A stretch of 64,000 nucleotides of DNA from Deltaproteobacteria bacterium (lineage in GTDB: Bacteria > Myxococcota_A > Polyangia > Polyangiales > Polyangiaceae), in the NCBI GenBank assembly GCA_016218915.1, contig JACRCQ010000030.1, positions 372,001 through 436,000 on the forward strand. Reading direction: 5' to 3'. Below are positions 25,828 to 33,555 of the stretch, in pieces. How positions within the stretch are numbered: the stretch's first letter is position 1; each line of letters opens with the position of its first letter. The notes under the pieces were generated by a model. It was not told where the DNA came from and ran no database searches. It saw only the letters and a list, made by a program, of their open reading frames with translations. Made by a program: the position numbers and the translations under genes.

Positions 25828-27228
25828 TCAGACCTCCCATCGTTTCCAGAACATCGCCGGAATCGCTCGCCGGATCGTCCGGTACTTCGAGAACACGTAT
25901 CGGTGCGGATGTCGGATGCATCGCCAGAGATGGGTCGGGCGCAAGTAGAAGGCGCGGTACGCGTGCTTGGCAACCTCACGGATCTGGTTGTTCGAGAACT
26001 GCGGCATGTCGGGCTGGCCCTCGGCATTCAGCCAGCCATTGGCGTCCATGTCGTCATGGAACGGAGTACCGGGGAACGGAATCATGAGCTGGAACTGGGC
26101 CGACTCAGGATTCAGCCTCTTGGCCATACGCACGGTTTGTTGCGCTTCCGCCATCGTCTCGCCGGGAAATCCAAGAGCAAAGTCTCCGTGTATGTGCAGG
26201 CCTGCACGCTTTGCGTCGCGCGTGAATCGCTCCATTCGTTCCACCGAGATTCCCTTGCGGATCCGCTTGAGCACTCTCGGGCTCGCCGACTCGTAGCCCA
26301 CGTGCAGATTCAGGCAGCCCGCACGCTTCATTGCGAGGAGTGTCTCGTACGACAGCTCTGCCCGCGCGTAGCAGGACCAGGGAATCGTCAGCCGACCGCG
26401 GATCTTCGCCTCCGCAAGTGCCATCGCGCGCTCCTCGGTGAGCGTATCGTCCTGCAGCATCACAGACCGGACCTCCGGCAGCTCCGACTGGATGTATCGG
26501 AGCTCCTCGATCACGTTCCCGATGCTCCGGACGTTGTAGGTCCTGCCCTTGACGTACGTGTGCACCCACAAGCAATAGGTGCATAGACCCCACGCGCAGC
26601 CTCGTCCGGTCATGATGTCCATGAAGGGGTGCGGCTCGGAAGACGTGCGATAGTGGGCGAGGTGAACGTGCTTCTTGAAGAATCGCGACACGAACGGGAT
26701 GGCGTCCAGCTCCGGCCCGGTCAGGTAGGAGCCCCGCGAATTCTCACGCAATGACCCGGCCTGCCGCCATGTGAGCCCGTCTACCGCCCCGAGCGCCACT
26801 CCCTCGATGAGCTGACCGACCGCGCGCTCGAACTCCCCGACAACGAGCTTGTCCAGCCGCTTCGCCTTGCCAAGGAGCGCGGGAGGATCGATCGATGCGT
26901 ACGGGCCTACCGCCACCACGTTCGTCCCCTGCGTCTCGATCAGGTCATCGCAGAACCGGACGTCGTTGCTCTCGCTCATCAACCCGGTGTAGACCGCAAC
27001 CAGCTCAGGCCGAAAACGTGCGATCTTCGCCAGGGCGGCCGCGTGATCCAGCCCGGCCGCTGGAGCATCGATGAACAGCACGTCATGTCCGCGACCCTCC
27101 AGGTACGCGCCGCAGTAGCCCAGCAGGATTGGGTACCACTGCGTGCCGGACAGCGACACGAAGTCGCATCTGGCGTTGCGCATGTACTCAGGCAGGAACG
27201 GCGGACTGATCAGGGCAACACGAGCCAT
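25828..27228 (-). CDS. Cobalamin-binding-type radical SAM protein with CX4CX2C motif
   Basis: The product has 466 residues from ATG 27228, preceded by GAGGAG (a good ribosome site). The N-terminal cobalamin-type Rossmann domain starts ARVALISPPFLPEY and contains VVAVGPYASIDPP. The cluster-binding motif reads GRGCAWGLCTYCLW: C211, C216, C219, that is CX4CX2C and not the usual CX3CX2C; the codons were checked on the strand. The core continues with MLQDDTLTEER, HVGYESASPR and DFALGFPGET. The basic C-terminus (YLRPTHLWRCIRHPHRYVFS) resembles that of the protein at 19119. A RGCxWGxC-type opening occurs in some radical SAM groups, including RiPP and cobalamin types. Substrate unknown. Confidence 0.88.
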   Translation of the reverse strand: MARVALISPPFLPEYMRNARCDFVSLSGTQWYPILLGYCGAYLEGRGHDVLFIDAPAAGLDHAAALAKIARFRPELVAVYTGLMSESNDVRFCDDLIETQGTNVVAVGPYASIDPPALLGKAKRLDKLVVGEFERAVGQLIEGVALGAVDGLTWRQAGSLRENSRGSYLTGPELDAIPFVSRFFKKHVHLAHYRTSSEPHPFMDIMTGRGCAWGLCTYCLWVHTYVKGRTYNVRSIGNVIEELRYIQSELPEVRSVMLQDDTLTEERAMALAEAKIRGRLTIPWSCYARAELSYETLLAMKRAGCLNLHVGYESASPRVLKRIRKGISVERMERFTRDAKRAGLHIHGDFALGFPGETMAEAQQTVRMAKRLNPESAQFQLMIPFPGTPFHDDMDANGWLNAEGQPDMPQFSNNQIREVAKHAYRAFYLRPTHLWRCIRHPHRYVFSKYRTIRRAIPAMFWKRWEV

Positions 27229-27290
27229 CGAAGCTCCTCGTTGAGTCGTCGGTTCGCACACGCGCCGGTGGCGGAGCTCGCAGCGCGGGA

Positions 27291-28493
27291 TCAACGCGGT
27301 CGCTCAGCGACCGATGCCCCCCCGGGCGAGTTTCTGCGAGGCCCAATCCTCCGGTAGGAGCTCGTCTCACGGTAGAATGGCAAGGTTAGCAGAGCCAGCA
27401 CGGAAGCAACCAGGGGTATCAGGAAGGCCGCGAACGTCGAAAGCGTGCGTCTGAGCCCCCGACGCGCGACCATCCACACGGTTGCTCCGACCCATCCCAC
27501 AATGGTTGCTACCCCAACCCACTCGAGCAGCGCCAAACCGCTGGGCAGTCGCAAGCACAAGGAAACGCCGAGACTCGCCCAGCAGAGTGCCCCGACAGGT
27601 ACGAAGGTCAGCTGGAGGCCCCGCACGACAAAGTGGAATTGCTGCGCAGCGCTCAGCCTCCCCAGCTGAGGGGCAAAGCGCAGGAATTCCCTCACCACTG
27701 CGCTGATCTTGCGTCGCTTGTGCCACAGCAGCTGCCGGTTCGACACCGGGCATCGTGTCTCCACGGCCTGCACGGATTGTTCGTACAGCACCCGGTGCCC
27801 TCCGAATGTCGCGCGCAGGGCCACGTGCACGTCATCAGCCACGACATCCGATGGATACTGATCGAGCAGCTCGCGTCGATAGCCGTAGCAGGGTGCCACC
27901 ACGGTGAGCAGAAGCCCCGCGTGGCTCTCCCTCTGCCGCTGCTTGTTCTGCATCTCCCAGAACAGCTTCTCCGCTTCCACCGCATGGACAGGCTCCGTCC
28001 AGGCTCCAACCACCCATACGTCCGGCCGCCGCGAGAACTCCCGTACCATCCGCTGAAGCGCATCCGGCGCCATCAACGCGTCCGCGTCCGTGTTGATGAT
28101 CAGGTCGCCCCGCGCTTGCCGCAGCGCTTCGTTCAGCTGCGGTACCTTCCCGCGCGTCGCGCAGGTCAGCACTCGCATCGGGGTGAACTCCGAGGCCAGC
28201 TCCGCCAGCAGAGGCAGCGTGCCATCGTTCGACCCGCCGTCTGCGAACAGGACCTCGAACCGATCCGCCGGGTAGGCGAGCGCCCGGATGTTTCTCACTT
28301 TCGCTGCAACGGTTTCCGATTCGTTGTGGCAGGCCACCAGCAGAGACACGAACGGAAGCGGTGCGGGCTCGGGATCGTCCTTCGCCTCGGTCCTCCGGCC
28401 GGCTCGACTCGCGAACCAGATCGCGTGGCCCGGCCCCAGCACTGCCAGCAGCGCGGACAGGCAAGCGAACGATACGACGAGCCACACCATGGT
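27291..28493 (-). CDS. Membrane-associated GT2 glycosyltransferase
   Basis: The product has 400 residues from ATG 28493, chosen because AGGA precedes it by eight bases (a GTG at 28517 is also open). An N-terminal membrane helix precedes the GT-A domain: FVSLLVACHNESETVAAKV, VLFADGGSNDGT, GKVPQLNEAL, then INTDADALM as the metal site. VADDVHVALRATFGG and RLLWHKRRKI-like text (QLLWHKRRKISAVVREFL) match the TED/QxxRW-type region of processive GT2 enzymes, with Lys-Arg in place of the Trp. Three membrane helices close the protein. This layout is that of exopolysaccharide or ceramide glucosyltransferase-like enzymes. The stop is 62 bases upstream of the third cobalamin-type radical SAM gene, so it probably belongs to the same transcript. 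Confidence 0.88.
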   Translation of the reverse strand, partial: TMVWLVVSFACLSALLAVLGPGHAIWFASRAGRRTEAKDDPEPAPLPFVSLLVACHNESETVAAKVRNIRALAYPADRFEVLFADGGSNDGTLPLLAELASEFTPMRVLTCATRGKVPQLNEALRQARGDLIINTDADALMAPDALQRMVREFSRRPDVWVVGAWTEPVHAVEAEKLFWEMQNKQRQRESHAGLLLTVVAPCYGYRRELLDQYPSDVVADDVHVALRATFGGHRVLYEQSVQAVETRCPVSNRQLLWHKRRKISAVVREFLRFAPQLGRLSAAQQFHFVVRGLQLTFVPVGALCWASLGVSLCLRLPSGLALLEWVGVATIVGWVGATVWMVARRGLRRTLSTFAAFLIPLVASVLALLTLPFYRETSSYRRIGPRRNSPGGASVAERPR

Positions 28494-28554
28494 TCCTAGG
28501 GCTGCTCGACGCAGCACGAGGATCCGCAGCTCGGCCGGCGGCGGCGCAATAGCG

Positions 28555-30459
28555 TCATCGGATCTCCCGCAGAATGCGCTCGCGCACTTCGTCCGGAAGC
28601 GGCGTCCAGGGCCCTGCCGGGATGTTCTTGTCCAGCCAGGAGCGGTGCGTCTCCGTCTGCATGTCGGACGGCGCTGAGATCTCTTCGATCTTCCCCGTCT
28701 TCAGGTCGTATCGAGCCAGCGCTGGCTTCGATGTCTTCAGGCATAGAGCGAGAAAGGTCTCCCGATCGCGTCCGAATTCTGCTGCCACCCAGCGCGCAAA
28801 TCTCAGCGGTGATTCTTCATCCTGGGGCAGGTAATGGGGAAACCTCGCATACAGAATCGGATCGTCGAATCCAGGGCCGGGTAGGGGAGCCTGATGCACC
28901 CAGCTGTCGTGGGCTTCATTCCCTTCCATGACGAAGACGAGCGCTCGGTTGAGCTGGCTGCGCTCCGTCAGTTCCTCGCAACGGTGTGCCGCCTGGGACG
29001 CTCGGGCTACCTCGAGCGCCTGCGTAGGCCAGAAGAACACGATGCTGGCTGCGACCTGCACCACGAGAAATCCAGGCACCACGCGCCGCGTCGGCGCCCA
29101 GCGCTTGAGGCTGCCGTGCGCATCGACAGCAGCCATTGCCACCAGCGCCGCGAGCACAGGGACCAGCGCGTTGTAGTAGACCGGGCCCGTGTGCAGCACG
29201 GACCAGCCTCCAAAAAGGAAGTATCCTGACGAGTACAGCACCACCAGAGTCGCTGGCGCGACGTACTTCTTGCCCGGCACCAGGCGTAACGCAGGAAATG
29301 CCAGGAGCAACAGCACCCACGGTGTGCCGGTGAGATAGAACATGACGTGCGCCAAATCGGTCAGCAGCAGCGACGCGGCATTGGCCGGCGTGTGCACGAC
29401 GCCCACCACCGCTTTGCCGAAACCGAAGGCCCCCACCGGAACCGTCATCGAGCCATGCTCCCAGTGGCCCTGCAAGACGCGATGGATCAGCACATGCACA
29501 ACGATGCCGAGCACGGCGATCGCACCTGCCGGCGCCAACCGGAGAGCCAGCCGGACGGCCTCACGCCTGTGCTCTACAAACAGGAGAGCCGTGGACCCTG
29601 CCACCAGCGCAAACTGGTCGAGCGGCCGGACGTGCATTCCGATCGCCGTCGACAAGCCGACCGCAAGCACCGCGCCAAGATCCATGCGCTTGTTCAGACG
29701 TGCGAAGCCCCACAACGCAATCGCCGCGCACGCTGCAGCCGGATTGGAGTTGTGGATCGTTCCCGCTGTCAGCACCGCGAGTGGGCTGAGCGCGACCACG
29801 AGCGCTGCCACGACCCCCGCTCTTGCTTCCCCCGAGTACTCCTCCGCTGCCTTGCCAGAAAAGAACACCGTCAGGGCAAGCATGAAGATCGATGTCAGCC
29901 AGGGCGACCCGACCACCAGGCCGATCGCGAGCAGCGCCGGATGCGCCCATTGATAGTAGCCGCTCCACTGGTCGATGCTGACCAGATAGAAGAACGGTTG
30001 GTGAAACGCATACGCCTGGAGCGGCACGTGCGCGGACAGATGACCAGACAGCAGCAGGCGCGCCTGGAACAAGTAGGTCGCTTCGTCCTCCGTGAGGGAA
30101 CGGTGTCCCACCACGAGCATCCCCACGTTCAGGGCCATCACCGCGCCGATGACCGCGATCGCGGCGTACGCGCGAGTCGGGCGCTCGAGCAGCGTGACGA
30201 TCTGCTGGTCGAGCCGCGCAGACCATCGCGCTGCGACAAGCCGTACGGCTGCGATGAGCATGACCGCCTCGAGCAGCAGGACTGCCAGATAGTACTTCCC
30301 CTCCGCCCAGCTCAGGGTCTGCACCGCCCGTCCGTCGTAGGGGTGCAGCGGGAGGTGACCGCCAAGCAGGGGCCAACTCAGCCCCCACAGGCACAGCAAC
30401 AGCAGGAGCAGTACCACCAGCCCGATCCCCGGCCGTGCGCTCTGCGATGGCGCGTTCAC
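28555..30459 (-). CDS. GT-C (GT39/ArnT-like) membrane glycosyltransferase
   Basis: The product has about 634 residues. GTG 30459 is preferred because AGAGAGG lies upstream; a TTG at 30483 would add eight residues. After the first helix (LLLLLLCLWGLSWPLLGG) the outer loop contains HPYDGRAV, and a later loop has SLTEDEATYLFQARLLLSGH, the acidic EDE motif of GT39-like enzymes. About 11 membrane helices extend to residue 490, followed by a soluble domain of about 140 residues ending in charged helices. It would transfer a sugar from a polyprenyl carrier on the periplasmic side. It is likely the first gene of the minus-strand operon continuing with GT2, radical SAM, methyltransferase, radical SAM/SPASM and SDR genes. 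Confidence 0.8.
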   Translation of the reverse strand: MNAPSQSARPGIGLVVLLLLLLCLWGLSWPLLGGHLPLHPYDGRAVQTLSWAEGKYYLAVLLLEAVMLIAAVRLVAARWSARLDQQIVTLLERPTRAYAAIAVIGAVMALNVGMLVVGHRSLTEDEATYLFQARLLLSGHLSAHVPLQAYAFHQPFFYLVSIDQWSGYYQWAHPALLAIGLVVGSPWLTSIFMLALTVFFSGKAAEEYSGEARAGVVAALVVALSPLAVLTAGTIHNSNPAAACAAIALWGFARLNKRMDLGAVLAVGLSTAIGMHVRPLDQFALVAGSTALLFVEHRREAVRLALRLAPAGAIAVLGIVVHVLIHRVLQGHWEHGSMTVPVGAFGFGKAVVGVVHTPANAASLLLTDLAHVMFYLTGTPWVLLLLAFPALRLVPGKKYVAPATLVVLYSSGYFLFGGWSVLHTGPVYYNALVPVLAALVAMAAVDAHGSLKRWAPTRRVVPGFLVVQVAASIVFFWPTQALEVARASQAAHRCEELTERSQLNRALVFVMEGNEAHDSWVHQAPLPGPGFDDPILYARFPHYLPQDEESPLRFARWVAAEFGRDRETFLALCLKTSKPALARYDLKTGKIEEISAPSDMQTETHRSWLDKNIPAGPWTPLPDEVRERILREIR

Positions 30460-30591
30460 GGAGTAGCCTCTCTTTCTAGCCAAGCATCCTAGGCGTACGG
30501 CTGCTGCTCCTTCAATCAGAAGAAGAGGCAGCGGCAGGACACGTTGGTTTGCGAGAGTAGCGCAGGAAGGTCGATCGACAGGGCAGGGACG

Positions 30592-33465
30592 CTACAGCTT
30601 GATGCCCACGCCCTTGGTCTCGCCTGCCTTGACCGTGACGGTCGTGGACTTGGTGCCCTTCTCAGGATGCTTGAAGGTCACCGTGTGCGTGCCCGGAGCA
30701 ACCGACACACCGGTCTTCGGCGTACGGCCCACAGGGCGCCCGTCGACGAGCACGGCCGCGCCAGGCGGGATCGAGTTGATGTTCAGCGTGGCGTTGCCCC
30801 CAGGCTCCGACGTCGGCGGTGGCTTGGGTTCACCCGTGCTGGTCGGTGCCGGTTCGCCAGTCGCAGCAGGCTTCGCCGGCGCCTTGCCCTTCTCGAACAG
30901 CTCGATCTTGAACGTCTTCTCCGCTGCGCCGTCGTCGAACGAGATCGGAATCTTCAGATCCTCGAACCCGGTCTTGCTCGCCTCGAGCTGCCACGTCTTC
31001 GAAGTGTCGACGTCCACCGGGAGCATCCCGTTGTTGAACATCTTCTCTTCGATCTGACGCTTCTCGCCATTGGACGCGACGAGGATGATGCGCGCGCCGT
31101 GCGTGACGAGCTGCAGGTTCGCCTTGCCCTTGAGCACCTGGAGCTTGATCGTCCCAAGATCCTCGATCTTGTTCTCGCTCACGTTGACCGTGCGCTCCTC
31201 AGCCTTGAAGCGCTCGCTGCCCGCGATCTTGATCTTGTGCTCGCCTGGCGTGAGATCCTTGACCGTCTGCGGCAGCGGTCCGATCTCCTTGCCGTCGATG
31301 AAGAGCTTCACGCCCTCCTGCGATCCGGCAACCTGTACGCCCGTGCCTCCTGACGTCGGCTTCAGCTCGATCTTGAACGGAGTCTGATCGCCACCCTTCA
31401 CGTCGATCGGCTGCGGGGCCTGGTGCTGATAGCCTTCGGCCACGGCCTTGACGTCGTGCTTGCCCGCCTTGAGATCCTGCGTGCAAGGAGACGACTCGCA
31501 GACCTTCTTGCCATCGACGAAGATGTCGACCTTCTCGATGTCCCTTCCGCCAGGCCCTGACACGTAGACCTTGAGCGTCCCGTTGTTCGGCTTGAGGACC
31601 AGGATTCCGACAGCCGCGATCACCGCGAGCGCGACGAACACAGCAGCGAGCAGGCCGATGATCTTGCCAGCACCGCCGCTCTTGGCAGGAGCCGGTGCTG
31701 CCTGCACGGGCACGGGTACCGGCGCTTGCATCTGCGGTTGCGAAGGGAACGATGCCGGCGCAGTTGCAGGTCCGCCAGGTCCATACTGTCCGGGCGGGAT
31801 CGACGGAGGACGCGGGATGGGAGCTGCGACAGCTCCGGAGCGAGCGAGCAAGGCTGCGGCTGCAGCTGACGTAGGCGGAGGCGCCGGCGTGCCTGCTGCA
31901 GGTCCAGGACGCATCAGCGCCTGCGCGACGTCCTGGGTGCTGTCCTTGTCGTAGACGTGGGTCTTCTCGTCCTCGTCATCCCAGTCCATGTCCACGGTCG
32001 CAGGAGCCGTGGGCGGCAAACCAGGAGCCGTCGGCGCGGGCAACGGGCCCATGTGCGCTCCAGGCGGAGGCGTGGGAAGCGGCAACGCATTGCTTCTTCC
32101 TGGCGGTCCTGCCGGAGGAGGCGGAGGAGCGCTCGTGCGCGGTGGTGGCGGCGCAACCGCAGGCAAGACACCAGAGCCGCGCGCCGCAGGAGGCGGCGGA
32201 AGTCCAGGTGAGCTGGGTACCGGCAAGCGTGGCGCACCCGATGGAGGCGGCGGCATCGGCGCAGGCATCGCCGCGGGTGGCGGCGCTTGCACTGGTGCCA
32301 TGCCGAGCAAGGTGCGTGCTCGCGATGGGGGCGGAGGAGGACCTCCTCCCTTCAGGCCCGGCGATGTTGGAAATGGTACGGATGGTGGCGGCGTCGCAGG
32401 GCGTGCCTGGGGCTTTCGAGCTAGCCCTTCGAAAACATCAAGGTCCGATCCGCCCTTGTTGTCGGCCATGGCGTGGGCCTCCTCACGGGGTGCGGCTTTC
32501 CGAGCCGCGTCGTCGCTGAAGTTGTGTCGCATATAGTCCGCAGCGCGCTCGCGCTGCACCACGATCCCTTCGGTGTGCGCAAACGCACTCAATTCCGCAA
32601 GCAAGTCGGCGGCGGAATTGTACCTTTCATCCACATCCTTAGCTAGCGCCCGCATCACCATCCGCTCTACTTCGACCGCGACCGTGGGCACGATCTTGGA
32701 CGGCGGCGTGATGTCGGCGTTGCGAATGCGCTCCATGACGACAATCTCGTTGTCGCCCTGGAAGAGCCGTTGCATCGTCAGGAGCTCCCACAGGCAGATC
32801 CCAACGGAAAAGATGTCCGATCGGCGGTCCACGGGCAACCCGCGGACCTGCTCCGGCGACATGTACCCGAACTTGCCCTTGATCGCCCCCACCTGGGTTC
32901 GCGCGAGCTTTCCAGCCGCTTTTGCGATCCCAAAGTCGATCAGCTTCGCTTCCCCCTCCATCGAAACCAGGATGTTCTGCGGGCTGACATCCCGATGCAC
33001 CAGACCCAGCGGCTTCCCCTGCGCATCCTTGCGCTGGTGCGCATAGTCCAGCCCCTTACATAAGCTCGTGATCACGTACAGCACGATGTCGATCGGCACC
33101 GCGCTCTTCATCCGCAACGCGTGATCGAAAATCGTCCGCGCGTCCTTCCCGTCCACATACTCCAACGCGATGTAGTAGCTGTTGTCGACCCGCCCAATAT
33201 CATAGATTTTCGCGATATTCGGATGATCGAGCTGGCTCGCGATCGTCGCTTCATCTCGAAACATCGAGATGAATTCCTCGTCCTCCGCAACCGACGGCAG
33301 GATCCGCTTGAGCGCCACCCGCATGCGGTTGTCCCTGTGAACTGCCCGGAACACCTCGGCCATACCGCCGACATTGATGCGCTCGATCAGATCGTATGGG
33401 CCAAAGGGTTGCGGACGGCTCACAAGCAAGGCTCCCGGCGCCAACCACGAGGGGGCTACGCGCAT
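30592..33465 (-). CDS. Ser/Thr protein kinase with membrane anchor and PEGA-like repeats
   Basis: This is a 957-residue protein. The kinase domain (about 22-290) has a glycine loop (INVGGMAEV), ATP lysine K53, HRD catalytic loop (H157-D159, with N164) and DFG (177-179), so it should be active. A Pro/Ala-rich linker (about 350-590) with PPPP runs leads to one membrane helix (IIGLLAAVFVALAVIAAVG, about 600-620). The outer part holds PEGA-type beta repeats: VDIFVDGKKV, VKLFIDGKEIG and AAVLVDGRPVGRTP, each with a PGxHxVxx-like end, plus a divergent one. PEGA modules are thought to bind surface structures, so an envelope-sensing kinase is inferred. An alternative GTG start at 33420, with GGGAG upstream, would remove 15 residues. 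Confidence 0.93.
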   Translation of the reverse strand: MRVAPSWLAPGALLVSRPQPFGPYDLIERINVGGMAEVFRAVHRDNRMRVALKRILPSVAEDEEFISMFRDEATIASQLDHPNIAKIYDIGRVDNSYYIALEYVDGKDARTIFDHALRMKSAVPIDIVLYVITSLCKGLDYAHQRKDAQGKPLGLVHRDVSPQNILVSMEGEAKLIDFGIAKAAGKLARTQVGAIKGKFGYMSPEQVRGLPVDRRSDIFSVGICLWELLTMQRLFQGDNEIVVMERIRNADITPPSKIVPTVAVEVERMVMRALAKDVDERYNSAADLLAELSAFAHTEGIVVQRERAADYMRHNFSDDAARKAAPREEAHAMADNKGGSDLDVFEGLARKPQARPATPPPSVPFPTSPGLKGGGPPPPPSRARTLLGMAPVQAPPPAAMPAPMPPPPSGAPRLPVPSSPGLPPPPAARGSGVLPAVAPPPPRTSAPPPPPAGPPGRSNALPLPTPPPGAHMGPLPAPTAPGLPPTAPATVDMDWDDEDEKTHVYDKDSTQDVAQALMRPGPAAGTPAPPPTSAAAAALLARSGAVAAPIPRPPSIPPGQYGPGGPATAPASFPSQPQMQAPVPVPVQAAPAPAKSGGAGKIIGLLAAVFVALAVIAAVGILVLKPNNGTLKVYVSGPGGRDIEKVDIFVDGKKVCESSPCTQDLKAGKHDVKAVAEGYQHQAPQPIDVKGGDQTPFKIELKPTSGGTGVQVAGSQEGVKLFIDGKEIGPLPQTVKDLTPGEHKIKIAGSERFKAEERTVNVSENKIEDLGTIKLQVLKGKANLQLVTHGARIILVASNGEKRQIEEKMFNNGMLPVDVDTSKTWQLEASKTGFEDLKIPISFDDGAAEKTFKIELFEKGKAPAKPAATGEPAPTSTGEPKPPPTSEPGGNATLNINSIPPGAAVLVDGRPVGRTPKTGVSVAPGTHTVTFKHPEKGTKSTTVTVKAGETKGVGIKL

Positions 33466-33555
33466 GCGCTTGTACCCCGCTCAGGCAAGCAGCGTCAACG
33501 ATGCGCTGGGCTCATTCGCTCGGTGCAGCCAGCGCGCATTTCATCGTGGCCACTG

